Shown in pieces: positions 1 to 12,268 of a stretch of 64,000 bases of DNA. The stretch is from Cryptomeria japonica (lineage: Eukaryota; Streptophyta; Pinopsida; Cupressales; Cupressaceae). Position numbers and translations under genes: made by a program. Each line of letters begins with the position of its first letter. Positions within the stretch are counted from its first letter, which is position 1. The notes beneath the pieces were generated by a model, which saw only the letters and a program-made list of their open reading frames with translations, did no database searches and had not been told where the DNA came from. The stretch spans positions 547,366,488 through 547,430,487 of the forward strand of contig NC_081412.1 in NCBI RefSeq assembly GCF_030272615.1, in the 5' to 3' direction.

Positions 1-1229
1 CTAAAAGACAATACCTTTCCACTTGATCTATCCCGAAATCAAACATGAAATTTCATCTGTCAAATAACCCATTATACCCTAACAACTAATATACTTATCG
101 ATGAGGTCTTGATGGTACTCTCCTTAGGTTTCTTGAAAGTAGTGAATTTGAAATGGCCTTACAAGAGGTTCACGAGGGTATTTGTGGTACACATTCAGGT
201 GGTCCTACTCTAGCCAAGAAAATTTTGAGACTGGGATACTATTGGCCGAACATGGAAAAAGAATCCTATCAATTTGCTAAGAAGTGTCAGAAATGCCAAA
301 TCCATTGGAATCTTATACTCGCACCAGCATAGGATATATGACCATTCACAACATCATGGTCATTCTATCAATGGGGACTCAACCTCCTGGGTAAGATCCA
401 TCCCTCCTCAAATGGACACAAGTTCATAATCACAACCACTAAGTATTTCAAAAAATGGATCGAAGTTGTTCCATTAACCACTATTACTGGCAAACAAATA
501 TACTCCTTTATCTTGAACTATATTATCTATCAGTATGACATTCCTAGTTCCATTATCACTAATAATGGTAGACCCTTCAAAAACCAAGATGTGCAAGAAC
601 TTTACCAAAGATTCCATATCCAACATTGTTTCTCTACACCTTATTATCCTCAAGGGAATGACCAAGATAAAGCATCAAATAAAACCATTTTCAAAATCCT
701 AAAGAAAACAGTGAACAATGCGGGCCGTGATTGGCATGTCTAATTAAATCATGCCTTATGGGCATACCAAACTAGTATCCACACCCCTACTGGACCTACA
801 CCATATGCACTTGTCTATGGTTTGGAATCCATCTTACCTATTGAGGTCAAAATACCATCTCTTAGAGTATTATTGAAAGGACTCATCCCAGATGAGGAAT
901 ATAGAGTAAATAGACTACAAGAAATGGAACTATTAAATGAATACCACCAACATGTTTTTGATCATCTAAAAGCATATCAATAATGGATGTCTAGAAGCTA
1001 TAATCACAAAGTGAAGCCAAGAATGTTTCAGGTTGGAGACTTGGTACTGAAAGAGAATCCTCGCAATCAATAGGATCAACAAAAGAAGGGAAAATTTGAA
1101 CCAAATTGGTTAGGTCCGTTCATCATTATAAGACCATATGGATCTGGAGCATATCAACTATCTACATCAGAATGGGATTAGTTTGACAAACCTATCAACA
1201 TCATTCATCTCAAAAGATTCTACACCTAA
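1..1229 (+). pseudogene. Integrase relic of gypsy element A
   Basis: The plus strand reads as a degenerate Ty3/gypsy integrase. The N-terminal H-H-C-C zinc region (HEGICGTHSGG, GYYWPNM, KKCQKCQ) lies at about 171-300. The core follows at 360-760 and the C-terminal region (VGDLVLKE, WLGPFII) runs to HLKRFYT and a TAA at 1227-1229. Several in-frame stops break it. The three acidic catalytic positions all appear substituted: WGLN instead of WGLD (codon 381-383), TNNG instead of TDNG (561-563), and lysine instead of glutamate before ASNKT (669-671). The gene cannot make an active enzyme. The upstream RNase H and reverse transcriptase are outside the window. Confidence 0.9.
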
Positions 1230-3190
1230 CTTACCTAATGCATGGAAAATCAAATAAAAATTTAAAAAAGAATGAAAATACAAAAAAATCAAAACAAAAA
1301 AAGGTGCAATAAACGCAAGTAGTGAAAACCTAGCAACAGGAGCTATTTATGATTAATTGTCTCTTCTATCTATTAGTACATATATTGTATATCCATGTTT
1401 TCCTATTATTATCCATCTCTATAAAAAGTTCTTGTATGTACCTCAAGTATCATAGTAAATATCTTGCCATGGCTTGGTGACCATCGTATATATCCATAAT
1501 AAAAGGTTGTGTCTAGATTGCGGGAAAATCCCTAAAATCAGTGGATGCAATTCACTTTGATATTACACAAAAAACATCCAAATAAAGGATACATGTGCAT
1601 CAAACAAGGATCACACAAATCAATATTGAACATTGAAACCAAATTCCCAAACACTCGCAAGTAGAATCCAAAGCGAAACCAAGCTAAAATACACTAGCAT
1701 GATGGTTTTATCTAACAAGTGGCATAAATAAACATGAATGTTTATCTATGGTAGTTTGATTTTTAGTATCATGTCTCTTGAGAAACTCAAGGATGTCTCA
1801 AAACTAGAGAAGCAAGGAAGGGGTTTGATATTTTTCTTTGATTACTATCTATGAGTGAATCCTTAATACTATACAAATTTTCCGTAAGATGTGATCGGTA
1901 ACACATCATCAAGGATATTTCAGATTTGTATAGAATAAAGGTTAACTCTTGTGTGTTTAATGCTAACAACACTCAAGTCGTCTTGGTTCAATTATACCTC
2001 ACCATTTGTGTCATGTTGCAATATCAAAATCCATGTAAGATACTCGGGTCATCATGGTTTAAATATACCATTGATGTTGGTATTAACTTTTAAAGTTTTA
2101 AAATCTCAATGATGATAAAAAGGGCACAAACAATTGACCGACAAAATGACAACGTTGCACAATTAGGATTGCATAGCTTCAATAGATCATTATCATTATT
2201 ACATTCATATCAATTACATTTAAGTTAGATTCATTTATCATTATTATTGCATTTGGTAGCATTCATTATCATATAAATTCAATTTGAAAAGTATTCATCA
2301 TTATCATCATTATCATTATATATATTGCATTTCATTACATTCATTATCATCTCACATTTAATCATCATCATTGTCATTGTCATTATTACATATAGATTGC
2401 ATTTCAATACATTCAATATTAACATCACATTTAATCATCATAATTATCATATCATTTAGATTGCATTTCATCCATATCCTATTAATTTAGGTAACATTTG
2501 CATTCATCCATATCATGATCACATAGATACATTTACATATAATATCATCATACTAATCCATAAACATCAGTACCAAAATATCATAGTATCCATCCACACA
2601 TGTCATCACATAAGAATGCATTGCATCATCAATACATCATCTCATAAGCAATAATCCATCGTATCATAGGGCATTATCATAGATATTGCATACATCCACA
2701 CATTACACCATCCATCTAAGTGGGCATCACATATTATTTATAAAAATTATCATCATTATTGTATTTAAAATACACACCCTCATGATACATGGATAGTCAT
2801 CACATGAACATATGACAATAAAATCATGTAGGTCACATTCCATCATAAAAATACTCATCGCATAGAAATCAAATACATCCATCCATACAAGCATGACAGT
2901 CATAAGAAAAGTGTATATAAGCATATGGAACAAAAAATAAATTCATTCATCGCATATGCATCCATCACATATAAAACATAAAAAACACCATATCATCAAT
3001 CATGAGTACCACATCTGGATCCAAAGGAAAATCGTTGGCATCTCTCATATAATCATAAAAAAGGAATCATTGTCAAGAGTATTAAAATATCATATCTAAA
3101 ATGATAAATAATGTATCACAAATGGTCGGAATCATATAAACTATCCACATGAATCAGTGTGTACAAAATTATACAAAAATAAGGGCACAC
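1230..3190. other. Non-coding interior of element A with ATC/ATT-rich low complexity
   Basis: I see no convincing coding sequence here. From about 2170 to 2560 the sequence is dominated by irregular CATTATCATT and CATTTCATTACATTCA runs, a low-complexity stretch rather than a clean microsatellite. The block lies between the pol relic and the antisense PMD gene. Confidence 0.5.
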
Positions 3191-3199
3191 AGATCTATG

Positions 3200-5106
3200 C
3201 ATGACTATCACAAGAGGCTGTAGGCCTAGCTCCCCCTATACCCAAACAACTCGCACCTACAATGCCACCACCTAGATCTCTCCTAGGGTCCATAACACCC
3301 CAACTCTCTGTACCATGCTGAGATCCCCCATGCCTAGAGATCTATTTATAAGATGTTGCCCCTCACTATAGGAACAACCTGAAAGTAGAGAGCCCTGTAA
3401 TAATCATCCCATCCTATCTAATATACCATCTCACTCATCATTTCCCTCGTTAGTCCCTGGGTGACTGTTTGCTATAGAGTCTATACCAATGCCTCGATGT
3501 GACCATATCTCTCTATCGTTGTATCTCACTCAACCGTCAACTGAGTGATCTTTGCCTTTGCCTAATCTAAATACCCCTATAACCCCTACACAATGGACTA
3601 TAAGTCTACTATCTAGGCCTGGTGCTAATGGAGTGGGACTGTAATCTGTACTCCCTACCACTGTGATGGTTGGGGATACTAAACTACTTGTACCAATATA
3701 TCCTAAAGATACGTTGATGATGGAGGCATATATATCCGCCTCCTCCTAATCAATGGTTGCACCTCCTCCTCTCCTTCATAACCCCCGATACCACCACTAT
3801 CTAAATCAGGATTAAAATGAGAATCATCCCCTCCAACCTGTAATGGTCCTCTCCGATCTTCATCTCTCCATCCAACCCGACTGCCACCCCAACCTACATC
3901 TCTAACTCCACCTCCTCTGCCTATCCTACTTGCACCCCTCCCATGGCCTCGACTAACTGCTGCTATTGTTCTCTATCCCTTACCTTGAGGTAGAACCTCA
4001 TCATCACCAACTACCTCTAAGGGAGGTATAGGCTCTCCTGGTCCTATTAATCAAAGGAAATGATGCTTTGACATGTACTATGCATACTGCGTTGTCATGC
4101 CCCCGTTTGTAACATGTAAAACCATATCCCAAGCTAACCTAGGTAGTGCATAAAACTCTTCTTGAGCTATCTCAAAATCAAGTTTCAGACCCCAATATTC
4201 TCTCTTCTTATGCGTACGGGTATACAAGGTAGAACCTTGAGGCATCCCCTAGGTCCGACCAAACTTCCTCACCACACAAGTCAAAATGAATCTCTCCACA
4301 ATATAAGGCATCCTTCCTATCAAGTATTGGCTCTGCATCAACAATGGTACCTCTGTAAAATCCTCTTATCAGGCCTCACAATCAAGATATGGCCTCCATA
4401 TCAATCAATCCATATCATCAAGAGCTCATCTCCAATACTTCAGTTTCCCAAGGATCATATTGGAAACCACATGCCTATATGCATACAATTAGGGTTGTCT
4501 CGGTGCTCGTAGCCTCTCTACTATCAGTCGGGTCACTACTATATTCTCCTAGGTCCAAATCTGCAGCAATGTAACCCCCACAAATAGGCTGGCCACTTTA
4601 TCATATACAACCTGGTGCAAATAATGATACAGGTGGGCTAGGATGTAGATCCCTCATGCATATCGCGTACCCTATGTAACCATCTAATCTAACACATGGC
4701 CCCACCCTATGTAATATTGATGGCAATGGTATATACATCTCCACCATATACTCCCATAAGATATCATGTCCCTCAATCTCCTCATCCCCGAAAACTCACC
4801 ACAAGGTTGTTGTACCTCCTGCCTCATGCCGATCATACTGTACAAACTCTCACATGTCCAAGATCTAAAGAATCCTATATACATCCTCTAGAGTTACCAT
4901 AATCTCTCTAGTGGGTAGATGGAAGGTGTTGTTCTCACTATGCCACCTCTTTACCAATGCAATCAATAAAGCCATGTTCATCCTATAATCAAGTATGAAT
5001 AGGATGTGAGATAAATCGTATCAATCAATAATCGTCGAATCTACATCAGTAAGATCTCCTCTCATGGAGAAGGTCTTTGGGTATCACTCCCGAGACATCA
5101 GAACAC
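3200..5106 (-). pseudogene. Antisense plant-mobile-domain (PMD) gene, exon 2 relic
   Basis: Reading the minus strand from 5106 downward gives a decayed PMD protein. Recognisable segments are RMNMALLIALVKRWHSEN, TFHLPTREIMVTLEDVYRIL and, further down, a region like the second half of the domain. A glycine/arginine-rich tail (GHGRGASRIGRGGG) follows near 3900-3960. It matches the plus-strand copy at 61,511-62,312 segment by segment (WHSE.., TFHLP..E, VTLEDVYRIL). An acceptor-like TATGCAG precedes 5106. Many stops and frameshifts mark it as dead. PMD proteins are known in plants both as host factors and within transposons. Here the gene lies antisense between pol and the 3' LTR of a gypsy element. 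Confidence is high for homology and moderate for the limits. Confidence 0.8.
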
Positions 5107-5224
5107 CTGCATACTCCTATAATAGGATATCAACGCAATGTCAGCTCTATATCCAACCAAACGACATCATCACTCAATCAGTCAGTTATCCTATCCGCTC
5201 AGTGAGATCTTAATCAATCTCTTT

Positions 5225-5650
5225 GAGCACCTATCAATGATGTAAGTCACACAATTATCAAAATTGGGAGTTTCTATCATAAACTCTTATCAAACAAAAG
5301 GTTCATCAAACCTATCTTATCAGTGATGTAAGTCATGCAATTATCAAAATTTGGAGTTACAATCAATAACTCTTATCCATCAAAACATTCATCAAACATA
5401 ACCTATCAGTGACGCAAGTCACACCATCATAAAACTTGGAGTTCCTATCCTAAACTCTTATCAATCAAGAGGTTAATCTAACCTGTCCTATCAATGAAGA
5501 AGTCATGCAATCACCACAATTTGGAGTTTCTATCAAAAACTCTTATCACTCACACAAACTATCAAATTTGGAGTTTCTATCCTAAACTCTTATCCATCAC
5601 GCAATCAAACAATCCTATCATATTCAAATCTTGAGTTTCACAAGTTTGGA
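5225..5650. repeat. Tandem array, unit about 108 bp, in the PMD intron
   Basis: Roughly four degenerate copies of a unit containing ATCAGTGATGTAAGTCA, CAAAATTTGGAGTT and AAACTCTTATC. It lies just upstream of PMD exon 2 on the minus strand, inside what I read as the PMD intron. The plus-strand PMD copy has an array in the same position, with a different, shorter unit. Confidence 0.75.
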
Positions 5651-5769
5651 CATACATCAATTATTTGATCAGTTCAATTCTATCAATCATCAAATCCAAC
5701 ACTGAACATTAACAAAATTTAAAAAAATAACATTTCTATCACTTAAAAGTTGGAAAAACATAAAAAAAA

Positions 5770-6060
5770 TGGCTCACTATCTCAAATGCGCCAAAACATT
5801 TATCACAGGCTCTAAAACAATTCATCAACTGCACTACAAATTTTATCACAAGTGCCAAAATAAAATTCCAATACGCTAGTTGTCTTATCAAATGCGTCAA
5901 ACATTTCATCAAATGCGCTAACCTAAAAATTGAATGCACTAACATAAAAATCATAAGCGCTAAAAGAAAACTTGAAAGCACTAAAAACATTATCATATGC
6001 TCCACAACACAAATCAAAGGTGCTATACTAAAAATCCAATGTGCCACAAAAATTTTTGAA
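5770..6060. repeat. Tandem array of degenerate GCGC-containing units, about 28 bp, in the PMD intron
   Basis: On the minus strand the unit reads roughly TTAGCGCATTTGATGAAATG, repeated about ten times with drift. The array at 60,770-61,030 has the same core in the same relative place (AGGCGCATCTGTGAAATG). This suggests the array was already in the intron of the common ancestor of the two PMD copies. Confidence 0.7.
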
Positions 6061-6178
6061 TGAGCTCAAAAACCAAAAAACCTAGGGTGTGCAAAACCAC
6101 GAGAAAAACATGAAAAACTCAAACAAAATCACTTTAAAATAAAAAATTTCATACAAGAAAGGTTCAAAACTAATTCAC

Positions 6179-6253
6179 TAGAGGTCCATAAGTTGTTGGC
6201 CTCTCGAATCGGTGAACTCTCTCAAATTAGTGGGTGGCATATGGTGGCACCAT
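6179..6253 (-). pseudogene. Antisense PMD gene, exon 1 relic
   Basis: Minus-strand ATG at 6253, 25 codons including one stop. The segment FERVHRFERP corresponds to FDRVHRFQRS in the plus-strand copy (60,592-60,657), and the exon ends at the equivalent CTA. The donor reads GTGAAT here against GTAAGT in the other copy. A TATA box lies 77 bp upstream. The exon is called by comparison of the two copies. Confidence 0.65.
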
Positions 6254-6329
6254 TTTTCTCCTCTTCTCTCCAAGCTCAAATCACTAAATGATAAATGTGC
6301 AAATGAGCTAGAAAGTGACCCCCAAGGGT

Positions 6330-6337
6330 TTATATAG
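6330..6337 (-). promoter_or_regulatory. TATA box of the antisense PMD gene
   Basis: The minus strand reads CTATATAA followed by ACCCTTGGGG, 77 bp upstream of the exon 1 ATG. The second PMD copy has CTATAAG at 60,494-60,500 in the same relative position, which supports a promoter separate from the LTR. Confidence 0.6.
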
Positions 6338-6654
6338 CTAGTGGTGATGTAAGTGGGGCATGCCACATGGATGGACGTGTGGGGCATGGGAATGTGTTAT
6401 TATCACCCCATATTTTCACCAATCAAATCATTTTTATCAGAAGATCAATTTCGGGAAAAAATTAAAAAATAAAAAAAACTCAAAATTTTTAAAAATTCCA
6501 AAAAAAAAAAAATAGTCAAATTTTCTCAATTAATCTTCTGAGGGGGCATACTTGCACTATTTATCCAACAATCTGTATCTAGGGAAAATCCAAATTTTTA
6601 TCAATATCATCAAGCGATTTTTCTTTGAATCAACATGTGGACACACATCACTTC

Positions 6655-6668
6655 AAAGAGGGGTGAAA
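6655..6668 (+). promoter_or_regulatory. Polypurine tract of gypsy element A
   Basis: AAAGAGGGGTGAAA lies directly before the LTR start TGTAGACAC. The reverse-oriented relative at 60,242-60,255 reads AAAGAGGGGCAAAA on its own strand, so the two belong to one family. Confidence 0.85.
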
Positions 6669-6733
6669 TGTAGACACATACATCTAACCACCAAATTAAA
6701 TAAACATTTCATGTTTCTTTAATTCACTAACAA
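6669..6733 (+). repeat. 3' LTR of element A, first segment
   Basis: The LTR starts TGTAGACACATACATC and is cut by the poly(T) end of LINE-A. The copy at 62,653 (TGTAGTCACATAAATC) aligns through the break and continues into the sequence found at 12,042. Confidence 0.85.
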
Positions 6734-6751
6734 TTTTTTTATTTTTTTTTT

Positions 6752-8549
6752 CAATAAAAGTGGGCAAGCCACTAAACTTTATTATTATATTTCATAATTA
6801 TTACAACGGGTTCAAACGGCATACCAATAGGAAAGAACCTGCAAGAAAACCTCCGGTTATAGACTTAAATAAAACATTAAAACTACCCTTAAATAATCTG
6901 TTACATATCTAGAAAACCCACCCAACCCTGTACAACTAAAACTATACAAAGAGGTCCCATAGGACATGTCTAGATACAAAGTCAGCCAGCTACAAAATAA
7001 AGAGTTGGATAACAAAAAATATCTCCTCGACAAGATCGTGTAGAAACACCAAAGATCCCATATACTTATGCCAATTGGGGAGCATCAGCTAGTTACAAAA
7101 TGAATAGTTGGATATCTAAGAGAAACTCCTCAAGAAGATCATACAGAGGTACCAAGGAGCCAAATCTCCAGCATGTCAAAACTGAATAAAGCCAAAATTA
7201 TCCATATCTGCATTAAATAACCATACCACAACTCCAAGATATAGTAGTTAGACATGTAAAAACCAAGAACTAGTGCTTTCAACCGGAGGATCATGAGCTA
7301 CATCCAGAGGAGGAACAACCCTTAGAGGAAATTCCAACTGAGTAGGAGAAAAGAACAAGAAACTCAAAGAAAGTTACAAATGCAAAGCCTCAAAAACAAC
7401 CCAGTCTTTGTCCACAAACTGATCAGGAACCCAATACAGAAGAAAATCCATAGAAGCTCGTGTATCATCCATGGTATCACATATCAACCCCATTCTTAAT
7501 TCAAACAACTATTGACCAAACCAACCATTACCTAAGATCTCATGACGAGGAAGAAAACCACCATAATAAAAAGACCCCACATCAAAATGATAATCATCCG
7601 AGGCAGAAAAAACCGTATCCTGATTACATACTGATGGAAAAATGAATGTGGAAACCAGGAGGCAGACCAAATCAACATCAAGTAAAACATCATAACAAAC
7701 TGTAACAAATCGAGACAAAAACTCAGAATAAGAGATATTAGGGAAAATTTCCAACCAACGACACCCCAAAAGCTTGTAGAATTTGAAAGCCACCTCAGGA
7801 GAAAATAGGTTAAGAATCTTAGCAAGCTTTTCATAATTATCCACATTATCTTCCTTCGAAACCCCAGATTGGAGCACCACTCTATATATTCCAGAAGCCA
7901 AGATAGTCAACATTTGAAGAAGCAAACACTCCAAAAATCCCACAGAACATGTAAAAAAAAAAGAAATCATCCACAATCTAAATAAATGAAATGAAAATGC
8001 ATGGAAGAAATAACAAAAGGCTGCCATCAACTTACCATCATGGCGACAACAGATTTATGATAAAATATTATTTACAAACTGCCATGATATGATATTTCAC
8101 ACTGAATAACAACATTTAAAAACTGACAACCATCAATGAAAGCCAAGTGGGAGAGAACGTAAACACCAACAAATGATTATAAACATTATAGAACAATGCC
8201 AAACCTGCCACAACCAAAACTCACACATAACGAGCTTCAAGGTAGTACAAAATATCATCAAACAATAATAGCCCAAGTACGTGCCACATAATAAAATCTC
8301 ACTCATGCCAATTTCCCATGAAAGCTTGAACAAAACCATTAAAATCACACATGCCACCACCCTTGAATGTATCATTATTACCCACACCCTCACCCTATGA
8401 ATGGCATCATATATGACAAATACATAAAATAGAAATATAATTTCTACATCAAATACTAGACATGTACAAAGTCATCCATATAGTGAAAATGAACATAAGC
8501 CTCACAAATCAAGGAGGGCGAGAAAACACCCAGACGATATGCAAATAAT
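6752..8549 (-). other. LINE-A 3' UTR
   Basis: About 1.8 kb between the RNase H stop region and the poly(A) end. Short open frames occur on both strands, but none resembles a known protein. LINE-B has an equally long 3' UTR with clear similarity at the poly(A)-proximal end (AGGAAAGAACC and AAAACCTC boxes). Confidence 0.6.
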
Positions 8550-9241
8550 TTAAACATTTTGAACTCCTTCCCAAACTTTAGAAGGAATTTCATTAGAATC
8601 AACCAACTGGAAATGAGGCTTGTGGTCAATGGCGAGATTTGTCAGAAAATCTACCACTGTGTTACTTTCCCTATAACAATGACATATTAAGAAGGAATCA
8701 AAAGAATCTAACTTTTGCAAAATATGATCAAGCAAATACTGCAACTTCTAGCAATTCGATTTCTTCTTCATGACGCTCTGAATAATAACCATAGAATCAC
8801 CCTCAATCACTATGTTTTTTATGTTTAAAGAGATTTCTATATCCAAACCCAAGGATAAAGCTTGATACTCCACAAAATTATTAGTGCTAAAACCAATATT
8901 ATGACATTTAGCAAGGATGAGTTGCGCATTATGATAAAAAATAGCCATCCCAACCCCCACCTTCCAAGGGTTTCCCCGGGAGGCACCATCAAAATTAAGT
9001 TTGAAATGTCCCCAAGGAGGAGGTTTCTACTTGGCCAACAACCGCATCGCAAAGAATTGTTACTCTTGGAGACTGAGCCTTGAGAGGGTAAGATCGAGAG
9101 GGCTTCGCAAACCCTAGTAACCCTATTATCCCAATGCAAAAAGGAAGATTGATTACCCAAGTTCTTATAAATATAAGACAAAGCAACCTCTGAAATAGAG
9201 GCTTCTACTTTTTGCAGAACATCCGATACAGAAGAACTCAC
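8550..9241 (-). pseudogene. LINE-A RNase H domain relic
   Basis: Minus-strand segments MGVGMAIFYHNAQLILAKCH, NNFVEYQALSLGLDI and IVIEGDSMVIIQSV, followed by the C-terminal HCYRESNTVVDFLTNLA, form the RVT_3-type RNase H found in many plant L1 elements. Frames change near 8750 and 8840. LINE-B keeps the equivalent parts (NNYAKFCALSFGLDL, IIVEGDSMVTFQAV, HYREVNRVAYFLAN). The domain would remove RNA from the RNA-DNA hybrid during target-primed reverse transcription. Stops and frameshifts make this copy inactive. Confidence 0.85.
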
Positions 9242-9413
9242 CTTCTTGAAAATCCTATTATTTCACTCAAGCCAAATATTCCATATGACAATAAAGAGAG
9301 AAATAACCCAAAGCATAGAAAGAAGAGGAAAACATGAGAGGCCAAGAGAAAAAATGGGAAGCAAGATCCTTACCAATAACAAAAGATAAGCTTAATTTAC
9401 TCAGCAACCAATT

Positions 9414-12040
9414 CTAATAGTCATAAGAAAAATCACAATGAAGAAACAGATGTGAAGAAGACTTGAGGTTCTTATTACATAGAACACATGGAAAAACCGC
9501 AGTAATGCCTAATCTGTCCAACCTCATACCTGTTAGAAATCTATCTTGGACAACCAACCAAGAAACGGTGTCATCTTTAGGTAAACAAGCTGAGTGCCAG
9601 ATCAACTTGTAAGGCCAATAAGAGCAAGAATTTGTAGGTAAAAGGGAGATATAACCATCCTTAACAGAGTACTTACCAAAAGCATTCCTAGTCCAAATAA
9701 GTTCATCCTCAAAATCCGAGAGAGTAACAAACCTTTCACTCATAATCTTATCAAACTCTCCTTTCAAGTACAGATCCACATCAAGCAAATCAATCGACTT
9801 CCATTTAGCTAATTTTAGAGGACCATTTTGAACAATATCAAAATAATCCACCACAAACACACCCCAAAGAGAGGTGAGGAGACCAATCAAGGGAGACAAA
9901 TCTCTAATAATAATCAAAGAGAAATGTCCATTCCATGATTCATCCCAAAACCTAGCTTTCCTTCCATCATGAACAACCCATGAGAGATGGGGAATAATAA
10001 CTGCTCTACATTTACATAAGAAATTCCAAATGACAGAACCACAAGGTAAATTTGAGAATTTAAAAATACTGTCTTTGGGACCATTATTTAGATATTTAGC
10101 AAACATAATCTAAGCCCATAGAGAGTTTGGCCTCTCATACAATCTCCAGACCAATTTGGCCCCTAAGGCTAAATTTTGATTCTCCAAATTACGAACACCA
10201 GTGCCACCTAAATCCTGAGGAAGGCAGATTTTATCCCAGGTAACCAAATGCAACCTCTCTTTGCCATCCTTATTATTATTCCAAAGAAACGACCTTAGGG
10301 TATCTTGCAAGTTTACAATAATAGATTTAGGAGATTTTAATATTGACATTAAATAAATAGGGATAGAATTCTAAACAGATTTAATTAATATCAATTTACC
10401 AGCTAAAGACAACCATTTATGATTCCAAGAAAGAGTTCTTTTTGAAATGGCCGAAATAACCTTATCCCAAAAACCAAACTTATCTTGCTTAACAAAAAAT
10501 GAAATCCCAAGATATATATAGGGCAGATTACCAATTTGAAAACCCCAAAAGGAATGCAACCTCTTCTGCACAATCAGTGAAGTATTAAGAAAGAAAATTT
10601 TAGACTTGTCAATATTGACTTTCTGACCACAAACGAAGCATACTATTGAATTATACCTGAAATTATCTTAGCCTCTAACAAAGAAGCATGACCAAACAAC
10701 AAAGTATCATCAGCAAAGAGATAGTGAGAAATGATTTGAGGATAATTCTGAATCTAAATACCTCGCCAAAGACCCCCCGATCTAGCAACCCTGATTGCCC
10801 AGCTAAAGGATTCAGCAAGAAGAATAAACAAAAAAGGAGAAATGGAATCTCCTTGCCTCAAACCTCTGGAAGAAGAAAATAAACCACAAGGAGAACCATT
10901 GAGGATTACTGAAAATCTTGCAGACGATATACATGAGCGAATCCATTTTACCCAAGTATAAGAAAAACCCAACCTCAATAGAACCTTACACAAAGCTTGC
11001 CATTCTACTCTATCATAGGCCTTCATCATATCAAGCTTAAGAATCATGGTCGAAGACTTCTGGGAGGAGATAAAATGCAACACCTTATGCGCCACAATCG
11101 CTCCTTCAACAATTTCCCTCCTTGGAACAAAACCCCCTTGTTCCAAGGAAATAATCTTAGGTAAAATCTTTGCTAACCTTATAGAAATTGCCTTAGTGAA
11201 TATTTTATATAAGGTATTACATAGAGAAATAGGCCGAAATTCAACAAAAGACTTTACATCCTCTTTCTTAGGAATAATAGAAAGCAAAGTAGTATTCAGT
11301 TCTTTCAAAATAGACCTATTCTGCCTAGCCTCCTCAAGAGCCAGTAAAACATCATTACCCTCAAAGTCCCAAAAATTTTGAAAAAACAAAGGTGTATAAC
11401 CATCAGGACCAGGAGCTTTATCAGGGTTCATAGCAAAAACTGTCTGTTTAACTTCTTTTAGAGAAAAAGGTGCCATTAACATCTTACTATCTTCCATGGT
11501 TACCAGAGAAGGGACATGAGAATCGAAGTTGCTAACATCTCTTACTTCTGTTGAGAAACGGGTTTTAAAAGACCTAACAGCCTCCTTAGCAATATCATCC
11601 TGCTTAGCCAATAATAGACCTTGTTGATCCTGAATACAAGCAATCCTATTCCTACTCCTCTTCAACTTGGTGGAGGAATGAAATTTTTTTGTATTCCTAT
11701 CCCCCTCTAAAAGCCATAATTCCCTAGACTTTTATCTCCAATAAATTTCTTCCCTAGCCAAAATCTCATCAAGCTGACATTTGAAAGACTTTAGTTCATC
11801 AAAAACCCTAGGAACCATCCCATGTTGAATCACATGGTTATTCAAACATCCTATCATATCATGAATTCTCTTCTTTTCTTCAAAAATATTCTTAAAATGA
11901 ACTAAGTTCCATTCTTGAATATTCAACATTAAAAAATTGAGCTTTCTTACAATTTGAAACATTCTAGAACCCGAGACAATAGGAGCAGACTCCCACCATT
12001 TTTTAAGTAAAGGTAGAAAAGAGGGATCTCTAAACCACAT
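9414..12040 (-). pseudogene. LINE-A reverse transcriptase and zinc-finger region
   Basis: From 12,040 downward on the minus strand: a linker (WFRDPSFLPLLKKWWESAP), then the RT domain (MNPDKAPGPDGYTPLFFQNF, FRPISLCNTLYKIFTKAIS, QGGFVPRREI, LKLDMMKAYDRVEW, GLRQGDSISPFLFILLAE). The catalytic FADDTLLFG lies at about 10,695-10,730. Then come the thumb-like region (WNHKWLSLAGKLILIKSV) and the zf-RVT region (WHSACLPKDDTVSWLVVQDR, CVLCNKNLKSSSHLFLHC). Stops and small frameshifts occur at 11,730, 10,750, 10,370 and 10,108, so it is a relic. The upstream endonuclease is missing. Confidence 0.93.
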
Positions 12041-12041
12041 A

Positions 12042-12268
12042 GGTAATTAAATTAATATTTAATTAATTTACCTCCTTCCTCTATTGTTTAAATAAATTAT
12101 TCAATTTATTTGATTTAATTCATTTAGCCAGATTTTGGCTTGTAATTAAATAAATCGTATTTATTTGATTCCCCCTTCACATTTAATTAAATTTTTATTT
12201 CATTAAAACCCCTTTTCACATTTAAATAAAACAATATTTATTTAAATCCATCAATTGCAAGTTACAAC
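12042..12268 (+). repeat. 3' LTR of element A, second segment
   Basis: An AT-rich block of short palindromes (ATTAAATTAATATTTAATTAA and similar) between LINE-A and element B. It aligns with about 62,720-62,960. Its last five bases, ACAAC (12,264-12,268), are the left target duplication of element B. Confidence 0.8.

Larger units (their letters stand above)
6734..12041 (-). mobile_element. LINE-A, 5'-truncated L1-type element with RNase H
   Basis: A minus-strand LINE. Its 3' end is the poly(T) run (plus strand) at 6734-6751. It has a long 3' UTR (about 6752-8549), then an RNase H domain, a zinc-finger region and a reverse transcriptase. It stops near 12,041 before any endonuclease domain, which is typical 5' truncation. 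LINE-B (30,289-47,480) is the same family and starts its 3' end in the same way (AATAAAAGTGGGCAAGCCAC against GATAAAAGTGGCAAAGCCAC). I could not find a convincing target duplication. The insertion is in the LTR of element A. Confidence 0.9.

Noticed and set aside
4162-4902. Plus-strand frames of 61-116 codons
   Set aside because: They are shadows of the minus-strand PMD relic, whose reading gives recognisable PMD motifs.
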